From NCBI RefSeq assembly GCF_001691555.1, contig NZ_MAYN01000007.1, positions 315,511-379,510 on the forward strand: a stretch of DNA of 64,000 nt, written 5' to 3'. Source of the DNA: Pantoea eucrina (GTDB lineage Bacteria > Pseudomonadota > Gammaproteobacteria > Enterobacterales > Enterobacteriaceae). This document shows, piece after piece, positions 8,227-18,207 of the stretch (positions are counted from its first letter, which is position 1; every line of letters starts with the position of its first letter). A program made the position numbers and the translations under genes. The notes under the pieces are model-generated. The model saw nothing but the letters and a program-made list of their open reading frames with translations. It had not been told where the DNA came from and made no database searches.

Positions 8227-9422
8227 GCCAGCATGAGGAGGCCCGTGCTCCGCTGCTGTCGCGCGGTATGATTGCCGTGATCGTGGCGCAGTTTTTTTCC
8301 GCTTTTGGGGATAACGCGCTGCTGTTTGCCACGCTGGCGGTGCTGAAGGATCAGTTCTACCCCGACTGGAGCCAGCCGATCCTGCAGATGCTGTTTGTCG
8401 CCACCTATATTCTGCTGGCGCCGTTTGTCGGGCAGATGGCCGACAGCTTCGCCAAAGGACGGGTGATGATGCTGGCGAATAGCCTGAAGCTGCTGGGTGC
8501 GCTGACCATCTGTTTCGGCTTTAATCCGTTTCTCGGCTATACGCTGGTAGGCATCGGTGCGGCCGCTTACTCGCCGGCGAAGTATGGCATTCTGACGGAA
8601 ATCACCAGCGGTGAACGTCTGGTCAAAGCCAACGGGCTGATGGAGGCATCCACCATTGCGGCCATTCTGCTCGGTTCGGTTGCGGGCGGGGTACTGGCGG
8701 ACTGGCATCTTCTGATGGCGCTGGCCGCCTGTGCACTGACCTACGCGCTGGCCGTTATCGCTAATCTCTTTATTCCCCGTCTCAGCGCGGCGCGTCCGGG
8801 TCAGAGCTGGCATGCGCTCAGGATGCTGCGCAGCTTCAGCAGTGCAGCACGTCAGCTGTGGCATAACGGTGAGACGCGTTTTTCCCTGCTGGGGACCAGC
8901 CTGTTCTGGGGAGCGGGAGTCACGCTGCGTTTTCTGCTGGTGCTCTGGGTGCCGGTGGCGCTGGGTATTACTGACAACAAAACGCCTACCATGCTCAATG
9001 CCATGGTAGCGATAGGGATTGTACTGGGCGCGGCGGCGGCGGCTAAGCTGGTGACGCTGCAGACGGTGCGGCGCTGCATGCCGGCCGGCGTGCTGATAGG
9101 GGTGATGGTCGTACTGTTTTCGCTGCAAACCACGCTGCTGAACGCCTGGCTCCTGCTGATGGTGATTGGCGCGCTGGGCGGCTTTTTTGTGGTACCCCTT
9201 AACGCACTGCTGCAGGAGCGCGGTAAAGCGAGCGTGGGATCGGGTAATGCGATTGCCGTACAGAATCTCGGTGAAAACAGCGCCATGCTGCTGATGCTGG
9301 GGCTCTATACGCTGGCCATTAAGCTCGGAGCGCCGGCCGTTGCCACCGGCACAGGCTTTGGCGCAGTATTTGCCGCCGCCATCGCGCTGCTGTGGTGGAA
9401 AGCACGTCCCGTATCCCCGTAG
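8223..9422 (+). CDS. lplT: Lysophospholipid transporter LplT
   Basis: A 399-residue major-facilitator-family protein with about 12 hydrophobic segments. It flips lysophospholipids across the inner membrane for re-acylation by Aas. It begins [35 protein letters not shown], the typical LplT N-terminus, and its length matches E. coli (397). It overlaps aas by 4 bases (ATGA). Downstream is a 550-base hairpin array, which probably ends the transcript. Confidence 0.95.
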   Translation: MSQHEEARAPLLSRGMIAVIVAQFFSAFGDNALLFATLAVLKDQFYPDWSQPILQMLFVATYILLAPFVGQMADSFAKGRVMMLANSLKLLGALTICFGFNPFLGYTLVGIGAAAYSPAKYGILTEITSGERLVKANGLMEASTIAAILLGSVAGGVLADWHLLMALAACALTYALAVIANLFIPRLSAARPGQSWHALRMLRSFSSAARQLWHNGETRFSLLGTSLFWGAGVTLRFLLVLWVPVALGITDNKTPTMLNAMVAIGIVLGAAAAAKLVTLQTVRRCMPAGVLIGVMVVLFSLQTTLLNAWLLLMVIGALGGFFVVPLNALLQERGKASVGSGNAIAVQNLGENSAMLLMLGLYTLAIKLGAPAVATGTGFGAVFAAAIALLWWKARPVSP

Positions 9423-9804
9423 GGGTCGCATTCATGCGACCCTGATGCGTTCAAAGGGCGTCATTAATGACGCCCCTACGTTAATATCCAGCGCATGATT
9501 CAAAACCCCGCCAGGGTCGCATTCATGCGACCCTGGCGCATTCAAAGGGCGTCATTAATGACGCCCCTACGTTAATATCCAGCGCATGATTCAAAACCCC
9601 ACAGGGGTCGCATTCATGCGACCCTGGCGCATTCAAAGGGCGTCATTAATGACGCCCCTACGTTAATCTCCACCGCATGATTCAAACCCCCACAGGGGTC
9701 GCATTCATGCGACCCTGGCGCATTCAAAGGGCGTCATTAATGACGCCCCTACGTTAATCTCCACCGCATGATTCAAACCCCCCGTAGGGGCCGCATTCAT
9801 GCGG
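9423..9804. repeat. 91-bp tandem repeat, four copies plus a partial, built of two palindromes
   Basis: Copies start at 9423, 9514, 9605 and 9696, exactly 91 bases apart; a partial fifth starts at 9788. Each copy has two 20-bp palindromes, GGGTCGCATTCATGCGACCC and GGGCGTCATTAATGACGCCC, followed by CTACGTTAAT and a spacer ending in a GCATGATTCAAA-type stretch. The fifth copy changes the first palindrome to GGGCCGCATTCATGCGGCCC, with both arms altered together. A further palindrome of the family stands at 9918-9937. The array lies between lplT and tas, which converge. Confidence 0.95.
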
Positions 9805-9880
9805 CCCTGGCGTATGTATGCGGCCCTGGCGTATGTATGCGACCCTGGCGTATGTATGCGACCCTGGCGTATGTATGCGA
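9805..9880. repeat. 19-bp tandem repeat, four copies
   Basis: Units of CCCTGGCGTATGTATGCGR begin at 9805, 9824, 9843 and 9862, exactly 19 bases apart. They look like local amplification of the junction between two palindrome arms of the neighbouring 91-bp array. No gene is supported in 9881-9976. Confidence 0.9.
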
Positions 9881-9976
9881 CGCCGCCGCGTTTATACGAT
9901 TTCGCCGCAACTGAAAAGGGCGTCATTCATGACGCCCTTACGCTAATTCCCGCCGCATTCATACGACCCTGAAAAA

Positions 9977-11017
9977 TTACGGTGCGGGATAGGTATACTG
10001 CCGGTGAATGCTTTCCAGCGCTTCCAGCACATCGGCGTTCAGCGTCAGATTGAAACTCTCCACATTCGTTTTCAGCTGCGCCATCGTGGTCGCGCCCAGC
10101 AGGGTGCTGGCAACAAATGGCTGCTGGCGTACATAGGCGAGGGCCATTTGCGACGGATCCAGATTATGCTGCTTTGCCAGATCGACATAAGCGGCAATCG
10201 CCTGTTGTGACTGCTCACTGCTGTAGCGGGTAAAGCGGCTGAACAGCGTGTTGCGTGCGCCAGCGGGTTTCGCGCCGTTCAGATACTTGCCGCTCAGGGT
10301 GCCAAATGCGAGGCTTGAATAAGCCAGCAGCTCCACGCCTTCATGCTGACTGATCTCAGCCAGCCCCACCTCAAAGCTGCGGTTCAGCAGACTGTACGGG
10401 TTCTGAATCGTCACAATGCGCGGCAGCTCATGTTTTTCAGCCAGCTGCAGATAGCGCATTACACCCCAGGCGGTCTCATTAGAGACGCCAATGTAGCGGA
10501 TTTTACCGGCACGCACCTGTTCGGTCAGCGCCTCCAGCGTCTCCAGCAGCGTCACGGTCGCGGTACTTTCGCTGTACTCGTAGCCCAGCTTGCCAAAATA
10601 GTTAGTCTGGCGCTGCGGCCAGTGCAGCTGATAAAGATCGAGGTAGTCGGTGTTCAGACGCTTCAGGCTGGCATCCAGCGCCTCGCGGATATTTTTGCGA
10701 TCGAGCGCCTGATGCGGACGGATCAGCGCGTCGCTGCCGCGAACCGGACCGGCGACTTTGCTGGCGAGGATCACTTTATCGCGGCTGCCGCGCTTTTTCA
10801 GCCAGCTGCCAATATACTGTTCTGTTAATCCCTGGGTTTCAGGACGCGGCGGCACCGGGTACATCTCTGCGGTATCGATCAGATTGATGCCCTGGCTGAC
10901 AGCGTAATCGAGTTGTTCGTGGGCGTCGGCTTCGCTATTTTGCTCACCAAACGTCATCGTGCCTAACCCCAGTTGACTGACTTCCAGCGTACTGTGGGGG
11001 ATACGGTGATAATGCAT
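9977..11017 (-). CDS. tas: NADP(H)-dependent aldo-keto reductase Tas
   Basis: A 346-residue aldo/keto reductase with the TIM-barrel signatures LGLGTMTFGEQNSE, the catalytic-region tyrosine in DTAEMYPVPPRPET, and IGVSNETAWGVMRY. In E. coli, tas was found as a suppressor of tyrosine auxotrophy in starving cells; the physiological substrate is unclear. The start at 11017 is preferred over an upstream in-frame codon at 11152 because MHYHRIPHSTLEVS is the family N-terminus, AAGGA precedes it, and the length then equals E. coli Tas. It shares its strand with ygdR and mutH. Confidence 0.93.
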   Translation of the reverse strand: MHYHRIPHSTLEVSQLGLGTMTFGEQNSEADAHEQLDYAVSQGINLIDTAEMYPVPPRPETQGLTEQYIGSWLKKRGSRDKVILASKVAGPVRGSDALIRPHQALDRKNIREALDASLKRLNTDYLDLYQLHWPQRQTNYFGKLGYEYSESTATVTLLETLEALTEQVRAGKIRYIGVSNETAWGVMRYLQLAEKHELPRIVTIQNPYSLLNRSFEVGLAEISQHEGVELLAYSSLAFGTLSGKYLNGAKPAGARNTLFSRFTRYSSEQSQQAIAAYVDLAKQHNLDPSQMALAYVRQQPFVASTLLGATTMAQLKTNVESFNLTLNADVLEALESIHRQYTYPAP

Positions 11018-11160
11018 TGCCGGCTTCCTTTTTTCATTATGAAACGGAATGTTCTGTCCTTTTGGACTATAGCCTGTCTGGCACACGGGAAGGAAGGGGG
11101 GAAACTCCGGGAAATCGCCTGCACAGAGGAAAACACCATGCAGGCCGTTCAATCTGGCAC

Positions 11161-11379
11161 TTAACGTTCAATAATGGTGGACACTTCGTCGCCGTTGATC
11201 TGCATAACGTGGCCCTGCCGGTCGGTATACTCAACCAGGCCGGTCTCCTTATCAATAGAGGGTTTGCCCTCAGTCATGATCATCTGGCCATCTTTTGTTG
11301 CCATCACGTAGTCGCTGCTGCACCCGCTCAGCACTGCCGCTGCCAGCAGCAAACCTGCTACACCCGCTAACCCTTTCAT
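11161..11379 (-). CDS. ygdR: YgdI/YgdR-family lipoprotein YgdR
   Basis: A 72-residue lipoprotein. The signal peptide ends in a lipobox (LSGC, Cys20), followed by the short SH3-like domain of the family, with [20 protein letters not shown] near the start of the mature form. Length matches E. coli YgdR, and in both organisms it is next to tas. The start at 11379 is preferred over an in-frame codon at 11475 because it directly begins the signal peptide and follows GGGAGCGG. Function is unknown. A paralogue, ygdI, is at 38766. E. coli has ygdQ between ygdR and mutH; here the 224-base gap is too small for it. Confidence 0.92.
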   Translation of the reverse strand: MKGLAGVAGLLLAAAVLSGCSSDYVMATKDGQMIMTEGKPSIDKETGLVEYTDRQGHVMQINGDEVSTIIER

Positions 11380-11603
11380 TATCCGCTCCCTAAGCTGCCT
11401 TAACTGCAAAAGTGTAGTAATAAATGCTTTTACATGACGAAGTAATCGCATGATTCTTAAAAAAGCGGGGGGCAACGTACATTAGCTTGACAAGCAGGCG
11501 CGTTTCCTGCTGGTTGCGCAGCATCAGAAGACGCTGGCGCCACGGGAGGATGAGGGCAAAACCCGATATCGGGAAACGTGCAGTATAAAATCTGTGTCGC
11601 GTA

Positions 11604-12290
11604 TTACAGTAAAAAATGGCGCGCCAGCAGCGCACCCGTAAAGCGCTTTTTGAGATAAAAACCGCGCGGCAGCGTCATGATGCGTTCACCCTGTTCACCT
11701 ACCGCTTCCGTCAGCGCCCGGTTATTCGCGGCTTTAGGACGAATTTGCAGCCAGGCCCCGTGACGGGCGGTAATACGCTCGACCTGCCCCAGCACAATCA
11801 TATCCATCAGCTCTTCCCAGTCGGCGCGCAGCTGTTGCTCTTCTTCAGCGTCAGGCTGCCAGAGCAGGGGCGTCCCCACCCGACGCTCAGCCAGCGGGAT
11901 AGTGCGCTCGCCCTCAACCGGGATCCACAACACCCGCGCCAGCTTATGGCGCACATGACTTGACGCCCAGGTGACGCCGCTGTTACCGGTTAACGGCGCC
12001 ACACAGACGAAGGTGGTCTCCAGCGGTTTACCCTGAGCATCAATCGGAATGGTTTTAAGCTCAATGCCTAAATGCGCAAAATCCTGCTCCGCTTTGCTGC
12101 CAGCGCTGGCACCCAGATGCAGCTCCAGCAACATACCGACCCAGCCTTTATCGCGTTTGAGATTATCAGGTACAGGCAGGTTAAGCCGGGCCGCCAGCGT
12201 GTCCAGCCGCTGTCCGGCCAGCTGATGCGCACGCTGCAGCAGCTCTTCTTCAGTCATTGGGCTAGCAGGTAAAGCGGCATGAGATGTCAT
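11604..12290 (-). CDS. mutH: DNA mismatch repair endonuclease MutH
   Basis: A 228-residue endonuclease that nicks the unmethylated strand at hemimethylated GATC sites once activated by MutS and MutL. The catalytic set D-X6-E-X-K is intact as Asp70, Glu77 and Lys79 ([12 protein letters not shown]), at the same numbers as in E. coli. It is divergent from rppH across a 683-base gap that holds DnaA boxes. Confidence 0.97.
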   Translation of the reverse strand: MTSHAALPASPMTEEELLQRAHQLAGQRLDTLAARLNLPVPDNLKRDKGWVGMLLELHLGASAGSKAEQDFAHLGIELKTIPIDAQGKPLETTFVCVAPLTGNSGVTWASSHVRHKLARVLWIPVEGERTIPLAERRVGTPLLWQPDAEEEQQLRADWEELMDMIVLGQVERITARHGAWLQIRPKAANNRALTEAVGEQGERIMTLPRGFYLKKRFTGALLARHFLL

Positions 12291-12338
12291 AATGGAATCT
12301 GGGCTGGTTAAAAATTAATCAATTTGCGGTCAGGCAGG

Positions 12339-12818
12339 TTGTCCACACAGCCTCTTTCTGAACGGGCATCATAATAGCATGATTCACACCGTTTTTTTTC
12401 TGACTGCTATAAAGCGTGGTGTTCTCACGGGCATTTTATCCCGATTTGTCTGCCACAATAAACAGGATATCAGTGTAAGTTATCCACAGATAAGTGGGAT
12501 AAGCCCGCTCTGAACCCATGCCTGTTTGTATTTACAGGGCATGGCAGAGCGCAATGCGCGATTTTTTTACAGCATCTGACCAGGTTTAGGGCGTTACTTG
12601 TGGATAAAAACAACGGTGGTTAATTATTAACCACATGGCTCTCTGCACCTTGCAGGCACAGAAAAAAAACCGCGATCCAGACAGCGATTTTCCTGTTAAT
12701 ACACTGATAGTAAATATCTTTATCTGAAGATAAGAATCTTCTGCTTTGCTCTGGCAGCAAACTGTCTGCAGCTAATTACCGCGTTCTGCACAAAGCTATC
12801 CACAGAAAAAGTGCATAA
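12339..12818. other. DnaA-box cluster, probable DARS2 (DnaA-reactivating sequence)
   Basis: The mutH-rppH gap (12291-12973) has no gene but several DnaA boxes: TTATCCACA at 12480-12488 (plus) and 12599-12607 (minus), both perfect; TTGTCCACA at 12339-12347 (plus) and CTATCCACA at 12796-12804 (plus), each one mismatch; and a weaker TTATGCACT at 12810-12818 (minus), facing the previous box across 5 bases. In E. coli the mutH-rppH gap holds DARS2, which helps convert ADP-DnaA to ATP-DnaA with IHF and Fis. Boxes are seen; identity rests on synteny. IHF and Fis sites were not located with confidence. Confidence 0.75.
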
Positions 12819-12973
12819 GATCGCGTGCGGCGCCGGTTAACTGTTTATAAGTTAACTCATCTCTGTGGGTTAACTCTTTTTTATTCTGCGAAGGTCCGGC
12901 TTATCCAGTGGTTTACCGCCTGTAAGGAGTGTGAAACAATCAGACCATTCAAATTAAGCTTTGAGGTAGTCCA

Positions 12974-13504
12974 GTGATCGATGATGATGGCTACCGCCCG
13001 AATGTTGGTATCGTAATCTGCAACAGGCAGGGGCAAGTGTTATGGGCCAGGCGCTTTGGACAGCACTCCTGGCAGTTTCCTCAGGGAGGCATCAATCCGG
13101 GTGAAACCGCAGAGCAGGCGATGTATCGCGAACTGTTCGAAGAAGTGGGTTTACACCGCAAAGATGTTCGAATACTTGCTTCAACCCGTAACTGGTTACG
13201 TTACAAGTTGCCTAAACGTTTGGTGCGTTGGGATACAAAGCCGGTCTGTATCGGCCAGAAACAGAAGTGGTTTCTTCTGCAGTTGATGTGTAATGACGCG
13301 GATATCAATGTGCAACACAGCAGCACACCCGAGTTTGATGGCTGGCGCTGGGTGAGCTTCTGGTATCCGGTACGTCAGGTGGTCTCCTTCAAGCGCGATG
13401 TTTACCGGCGCGTCATGAAAGAGTTTGCTGGCGTGGTAATGTCGATGCAGGAGAGTGTGGGGCAGCGCAATAACCCTGTTGCCCACCGTCGTAAAAGAGG
13501 ATAG
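12974..13504 (+). CDS. rppH: RNA pyrophosphohydrolase RppH
   Basis: A 176-residue Nudix hydrolase that trims 5' triphosphate ends of mRNA and so triggers RNase E-dependent decay. The Nudix box spans residues 38-60, with GGINPGET and RELFEEVGL. The GTG start is supported by GAGGT upstream and by exact agreement with the E. coli N-terminus ([20 protein letters not shown]). The C-terminal tail is basic (HRRKRG). ptsP begins 12 bases after the stop, indicating one operon, as in E. coli. Confidence 0.97.
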   Translation: MIDDDGYRPNVGIVICNRQGQVLWARRFGQHSWQFPQGGINPGETAEQAMYRELFEEVGLHRKDVRILASTRNWLRYKLPKRLVRWDTKPVCIGQKQKWFLLQLMCNDADINVQHSSTPEFDGWRWVSFWYPVRQVVSFKRDVYRRVMKEFAGVVMSMQESVGQRNNPVAHRRKRG

Positions 13505-13516
13505 GCCACGCCCCTT

Positions 13517-15763
13517 ATGCTCACTCAGTTGCGAGAAATAGTAGAAAAAGTGGCGGGTGCACCGCGTCTGAATGAAGCACTCGACATTCTGGTTAACGAA
13601 ATCTGCCTGGCGATGGAGACCGAGGTCTGCTCGGTTTACCTCGCGGATCACGATCGACACTGCTACTACCTGATGGCGACCCGCGGTCTGAAAAAGCCGC
13701 GCGGCCGTACCATTGCGCTGGCGTTTGATGAAGGTATTGTCGGCCTGGTTGGCCGGCTTGCTGAACCCATTAACCTGGCCGATGCGCAGAGTCACCCCAG
13801 TTTCAAATATATTCCTGCCGTAAAAGAAGAGCGTTATCGCTCTTTCCTTGGCGTACCCATCATCAGCCGTCGTCAGCTACTGGGCGTGCTGGTGGTACAG
13901 CAGCGCGAACACCGTCAGTTTGATGAGAGTGAAGAGTCATTTCTGGTGACGCTCGCCACGCAAATGGCGGGACTGCTCTCCCAGTCACAGCTCGGCCAGC
14001 TATTTGGCCAGTTCCGGCAAACCCGTGTTAAAGCCATTGCCGCCTCTCCGGGCGTTGCGGTGGCAACCGGCTGGGTGGATGAAACACAGCCGCTGCTGGA
14101 CCAGGTCTCTGCCGCATCAACCCTGGATCCACAGCGGGAGCGCGAGCGACTGGTGGTGGCGATGGGTGAAGCGGGCAATGAATTCCGCCGTTTCAGTAAA
14201 CGCTTTGCGGCAGGTGTGCAGAAAGAGAGCGCGGCCATCTTCGATCTTTACTCGCATCTGCTGACCGATGCGCGGCTGAAGAAAGATCTGTTTGCGGAGA
14301 TCGAACGCGGATCGGTGGCCGAGTGGGCGGTGAAAACCGTGATCGAAAAGTTTGCTGCGCAGTTTGCCAGTCTGCAGGATCACTACCTGCGCGAACGGGC
14401 CGGCGATCTGCGGGTACTGGGGCAGCGACTGCTGTTCCACCTTGATGACACGCTGGTGGGGACCAACGCCTGGCCGGAACGTTTTGTGCTAGTGGCTGAT
14501 GAGCTTACGGCCACCACGCTGGCCGAGCTGCCGCATGAGCGACTGGCAGGCGTGGTCGTGCGCGACGGTGCCGCCAACTCACATGCGGCGATCCTGACGC
14601 GGGCGATGGGGATCCCGACCGTGATGGGTGCCGATATCCTGCCGGTGCAGCTCAACAAGCGGCAGCTGATCGTGGATGGCTATCGCGGGGAAGTCCTGAT
14701 CGATCCTGAGCCGGTGCTGGTACAGGAGTATCAGCGTTTGATCAGCGAAGAGAATGCGCTGAGCAAAATGGCTGAAGGTGTGGTTGATCAGCCCGGTGAG
14801 CTAAAAAGTGGTGAGCGGGTAGAGGTCATGCTCAACGCCGGCCTTAGCCCGGAGCATGAGCAGGCGCTGGACAGCTGGGTGGATGGCATCGGTCTCTATC
14901 GCACAGAGATCCCGTTTATGCTGCAAAGCGGCTTCCCGTCAGAAGAGGAGCAGGTGGCGCAGTATCAGGGCATGCTGCAGCTGTTTTACAATAAGCCGGT
15001 CACGCTGCGCACGCTGGACGTGGGCGCGGACAAACAGCTGCCCTACATGCCGATCAGCGAAGAGAACCCCTGTCTGGGCTGGCGCGGTATTCGCCTGACG
15101 CTCGATCAGCCGGAGATCTTTCTGGTGCAGGTGAGGGCCATGCTGCGCGCCAACGTCGCCTCCGGGAACCTCAATATCCTGCTGCCGATGATCAGCCATA
15201 TTGATGAGATCGATGACGCGCGCCGGCTGATTGATCGCGCCGGACGTGAAGTGGAAGAGGTACTGGGCTATCCCATTCCCCGGCCGCGTATCGGCGTTAT
15301 GATCGAAGTGCCCTCAATGCTGTTTATGATCCCGCATCTGGCCAGCCGCGTTGATTTTATCTCGGTCGGCACCAACGATCTGACGCAGTATCTGCTGGCG
15401 GTGGATCGCAATAACACCCGGGTCGCAAACCTCTACGATCCACTGCATCCTGCGATGCTGCGCGCGCTGCATACCATTGCGCGTGAAGCCCGGGAAGCCA
15501 AACTTGAGCTCTGCCTGTGTGGTGAAATGGCGGGCGATCCCATGTGTGTCGCGCTGCTGGTCGGGCTTGGCTATCATCATCTCAGCATGAACGGCAAAAA
15601 TATTCCGCGGGTGAAGTACCTGTTGCGACATCTGGATCGGGAGGAAGTACAGAAGCTAAGTCAGCAGGGCATTGCGGCGCATACCGCTTCGGAAGTGCGT
15701 CATCTGGTTGCAGCATTTATGGAGCGTCGCGGCCTGGGTGGACTGATTCGCGGCGGTCGTTAA
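13517..15763 (+). CDS. ptsP: Phosphoenolpyruvate-protein phosphotransferase PtsP (EI-Ntr)
   Basis: A 748-residue first enzyme of the nitrogen-related phosphotransferase system; it passes phosphate from PEP to NPr (PtsO). An N-terminal GAF sensor domain (about 1-165) is followed by the PEP-utiliser swivelling domain with phospho-histidine His356 in GAANSHAAILTRAMG, then the TIM-barrel PEP-binding domain with TLDVGADKQLPY and a C-terminal cysteine motif (LCLCGEMAGD). All key sites match E. coli numbering where compared. In E. coli the GAF domain responds to glutamine and 2-oxoglutarate. Probably co-transcribed with rppH. Confidence 0.97.
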   Translation: MLTQLREIVEKVAGAPRLNEALDILVNEICLAMETEVCSVYLADHDRHCYYLMATRGLKKPRGRTIALAFDEGIVGLVGRLAEPINLADAQSHPSFKYIPAVKEERYRSFLGVPIISRRQLLGVLVVQQREHRQFDESEESFLVTLATQMAGLLSQSQLGQLFGQFRQTRVKAIAASPGVAVATGWVDETQPLLDQVSAASTLDPQRERERLVVAMGEAGNEFRRFSKRFAAGVQKESAAIFDLYSHLLTDARLKKDLFAEIERGSVAEWAVKTVIEKFAAQFASLQDHYLRERAGDLRVLGQRLLFHLDDTLVGTNAWPERFVLVADELTATTLAELPHERLAGVVVRDGAANSHAAILTRAMGIPTVMGADILPVQLNKRQLIVDGYRGEVLIDPEPVLVQEYQRLISEENALSKMAEGVVDQPGELKSGERVEVMLNAGLSPEHEQALDSWVDGIGLYRTEIPFMLQSGFPSEEEQVAQYQGMLQLFYNKPVTLRTLDVGADKQLPYMPISEENPCLGWRGIRLTLDQPEIFLVQVRAMLRANVASGNLNILLPMISHIDEIDDARRLIDRAGREVEEVLGYPIPRPRIGVMIEVPSMLFMIPHLASRVDFISVGTNDLTQYLLAVDRNNTRVANLYDPLHPAMLRALHTIAREAREAKLELCLCGEMAGDPMCVALLVGLGYHHLSMNGKNIPRVKYLLRHLDREEVQKLSQQGIAAHTASEVRHLVAAFMERRGLGGLIRGGR

Positions 15764-15800
15764 CGGTTTACATTTCTGCGGAAATTGTGAAAAGCGGCTG

Positions 15801-15809
15801 TGCTATGAT
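15801..15809 (+). promoter_or_regulatory. Extended -10 promoter candidate for lgt-thyA
   Basis: TGCTATGAT forms an extended -10 element (TG-N-TATGAT) 66 bases before the lgt ATG, in the 112-base gap after ptsP. There is no convincing -35 box, as is common for this promoter type. Confidence 0.4.
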
Positions 15810-15875
15810 GCGCAGCCTTTTATTGTCTGGCCCTTTAGCCACGCCCGTGTTGGGCAGAAAAATCGATGGTGAATA

Positions 15876-16757
15876 ATGAATAACGGCTACATTTCATTTC
15901 CCCAATTCGATCCGGTGATCTTCTCTATCGGACCGATTTCGCTTCACTGGTACGGCCTGATGTATCTGGTGGGCTTTGTTTTTGCCATGTGGCTTGCGGT
16001 GCGCCGCGCCAATAAGCCCGGTAGCGGCTGGACGAAAGACGAAGTGGAAAACCTGCTTTATGCCGGATTCCTCGGCGTCTTTCTGGGTGGCCGTATCGGC
16101 TATGTGCTGTTTTATAATCTGCCGCTGTTTCTGGAGAACCCGCTCTATCTGTTTAAAGTCTGGGATGGCGGCATGTCCTTCCACGGCGGCCTGATTGGCG
16201 TGATTGTGGTCATGCTGATATTTGCCCGTCGCACGAAGCGTACGTTCTTCCAGGTGTCTGACTTCATTGCGCCGCTGATCCCGTTTGGGCTTGGCGCGGG
16301 TCGTCTCGGTAACTTTATCAACGGTGAGCTGTGGGGCCGCGTGGCGCCTGATTTTAAGTTTGCCATGCTGTTTCCGGGATCGCGCAGCGAAGATCTCGCG
16401 CTGGCGGTCAATAACCCGCAGTATCAGCAGCTGCTGAACACCTATGGCGTGCTGCCCCGTCACGCCTCCCAGCTCTATGAGCTGTGCCTGGAAGGCGTGG
16501 TGCTGTTTATAATTCTTAACCTGTTTATCCGCAAACCGCGTCCTATGGGCAGCGTCTCCGGCCTGTTCCTGATTGGTTACGGCGCGTTTCGCATTATTGT
16601 CGAGTTTTTCCGCCAGCCGGATGCGCAGCTGGGGCTGTTTGAAGGCGGCATCAGCATGGGACAGATTCTCTCTGTGCCGATGATTCTGGCGGGTATTATC
16701 ATGATGGTCTGGGCGTATCGTCGTCGTCCGCAGCAACAAACCCGAGAGGTAAAATGA
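15876..16757 (+). CDS. lgt: Prolipoprotein diacylglyceryl transferase Lgt
   Basis: A 293-residue inner-membrane enzyme that attaches diacylglycerol from phosphatidylglycerol to the lipobox cysteine of prolipoproteins, the first step of lipoprotein maturation. About seven membrane segments are visible. The Lgt signature [14 protein letters not shown] contains Arg143, Asn146 and Glu151, and His103 lies in MSFHGG; these match the essential E. coli residues. The stop overlaps the thyA start by 4 bases. Its clients in this window include MltA, YgdR and YgdI. Confidence 0.97.
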   Translation: MNNGYISFPQFDPVIFSIGPISLHWYGLMYLVGFVFAMWLAVRRANKPGSGWTKDEVENLLYAGFLGVFLGGRIGYVLFYNLPLFLENPLYLFKVWDGGMSFHGGLIGVIVVMLIFARRTKRTFFQVSDFIAPLIPFGLGAGRLGNFINGELWGRVAPDFKFAMLFPGSRSEDLALAVNNPQYQQLLNTYGVLPRHASQLYELCLEGVVLFIILNLFIRKPRPMGSVSGLFLIGYGAFRIIVEFFRQPDAQLGLFEGGISMGQILSVPMILAGIIMMVWAYRRRPQQQTREVK

Positions 16758-17548
16758 AACAGTATCTGGAACTGATGCAGCATGTGCTGAATGAAGGCGC
16801 AGAAAAAGCGGACCGTACCGGTACCGGCACGCTTTCCATTTTTGGCCACCAGATGCGTTTCAATCTGCAGGAAGGCTTTCCTCTGGTCACCACCAAAAAA
16901 GTGCACCTGCGCTCTATCATTCACGAGCTGCTGTGGTTTCTGAAAGGTGAGACCAACATTCAGTATCTGAAAGAGAACAAGGTCACTATCTGGGATGAGT
17001 GGGCAGATGAAAACGGGGATTTAGGTCCGGTCTACGGCAAGCAGTGGCGCAGCTGGGGCAGTGCCTCTGGCGCAGAGATCGATCAGATAAGCCGGGTCAT
17101 TGAGCAGCTGAAACGCGATCCGGACTCACGCCGTATTATCGTCTCGGCCTGGAACGTGGGTGAGCTGGATCAGATGGCGCTGGCACCCTGCCACGCCTTT
17201 TTCCAGTTCTACGTTGCGAACGGCAAACTCTCCTGCCAGCTCTATCAGCGTTCGTGCGATATCTTCCTCGGCCTGCCATTTAATATCGCCAGCTATGCGC
17301 TGCTGGTGCATATGGTCGCGCAGCAGTGCGATCTGGAAGTGGGTGATTTTGTCTGGACCGGTGGCGATACCCACCTTTACAGCAATCATCTGGAGCAGGC
17401 TCGTCTGCAGCTGACCCGCGAACCGCGCCCGCTGCCGAAGCTGGTGATTAAGCGCAAACCGGCCTCAATTTTCGACTATACCTTTGAGGATTTTGAAGTA
17501 GAGGGCTACGATCCCCATCCGGCGATCAAGGCGCCTGTTGCCGTCTGA
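16754..17548 (+). CDS. thyA: Thymidylate synthase ThyA
   Basis: A 264-residue enzyme that methylates dUMP to dTMP using methylenetetrahydrofolate. The nucleophile Cys146 lies in [11 protein letters not shown], and the phosphate-binding arginine is in [11 protein letters not shown]. Length and numbering are those of E. coli ThyA. The start overlaps lgt by 4 bases, and an intrinsic terminator follows 21 bases after the stop. Confidence 0.98.
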   Translation: MKQYLELMQHVLNEGAEKADRTGTGTLSIFGHQMRFNLQEGFPLVTTKKVHLRSIIHELLWFLKGETNIQYLKENKVTIWDEWADENGDLGPVYGKQWRSWGSASGAEIDQISRVIEQLKRDPDSRRIIVSAWNVGELDQMALAPCHAFFQFYVANGKLSCQLYQRSCDIFLGLPFNIASYALLVHMVAQQCDLEVGDFVWTGGDTHLYSNHLEQARLQLTREPRPLPKLVIKRKPASIFDYTFEDFEVEGYDPHPAIKAPVAV

Positions 17549-17569
17549 TCTGCCGCTGAGCGCGCCTGA

Positions 17570-17597
17570 GCCCTGCCACTGTGCAGGGCTTTTTTTT
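17570..17597 (+). terminator. Intrinsic terminator after thyA
   Basis: Stem GCCCTGC (17570-17576) and GCAGGGC (17583-17589), loop CACTGT, then eight T residues. Confidence 0.9.
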
Positions 17598-17736
17598 GCC
17601 TGGAAAGCATGCATTTCTGGCGCTGTCGCACAAAAAAATGGTTATCTCTGCACCGGCGGAATGGTGCCTGTGAGCCACGCCTGATGGCACAACCGAAGCG
17701 CTTGTGCCGCTGCTGCGCTGACGGCAGAGTGACGCC

Positions 17737-18207
17737 ATGAACAGAGATACTCATTGCGGATTTACCCTGCCGGAACTGCTGATCGTCATGATCATTACAG
17801 GCGTACTGGGAGGTGGGGCCATAACTGGATTCCAGCGCTGGCAGCAGCAGCAGCAACTGCGCGAAAGCGTGCTGCAGCTGCAGGCATTTCTGCTGCACCT
17901 GCGTGCGCACGCGGGCTGGCATAACCGTGAGCTAAAGCTCTGGCTGCAGCCGGGTCAGGGGGGCTGCCTTGGTACCGGGCCGGTACCCGTTGCAGGCTGT
18001 AATACTCCCTCGCGCTGGTGGTTTACGCCACCGCATGCGGGCATACACCTTAGCGCACTGACGGGCGAGCCCGGTTTTTACGGGCGCAGGGATGTGGCGC
18101 GCGCCGGTAGCGTGGAAATGGCCAGCGCTGCCGGGCGCTGGCGCGTGATCATCTCCGCCCGCGCGCGTATTCGTCTCTGCCAGCCGGAGGCAGCGGCGTG
18201 CGAATAG
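17737..18207 (+). CDS. ppdA: Prepilin peptidase-dependent protein A (type II minor pseudopilin-like)
   Basis: A 156-residue protein with a type IV prepilin leader: a short charged start (MNRDTHC), the cleavage site G/FTLPE and a hydrophobic helix to about residue 30. The rest is glutamine-rich (a QQQQQ run near 37-41), and there are cysteines that may form disulfides. First of four genes in the E. coli order thyA-ppdA-ppdB-ygdB-ppdC-recC. These encode minor-pilin-like proteins that may prime a type IV pilus. The stop overlaps ppdB by 10 bases. Confidence 0.85.
   Translation: MNRDTHCGFTLPELLIVMIITGVLGGGAITGFQRWQQQQQLRESVLQLQAFLLHLRAHAGWHNRELKLWLQPGQGGCLGTGPVPVAGCNTPSRWWFTPPHAGIHLSALTGEPGFYGRRDVARAGSVEMASAAGRWRVIISARARIRLCQPEAAACE

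Noticed and set aside
8184..9431. 415-codon open frame antisense to lplT
   Set aside because: High GC codon use creates long open frames on the opposite strand; the plus-strand product is an unmistakable transporter.
9705..9926. Minus-strand open frame with repeated IRQG and YARA segments
   Set aside because: It is a translation of the 91-bp and 19-bp repeat arrays, not a protein.
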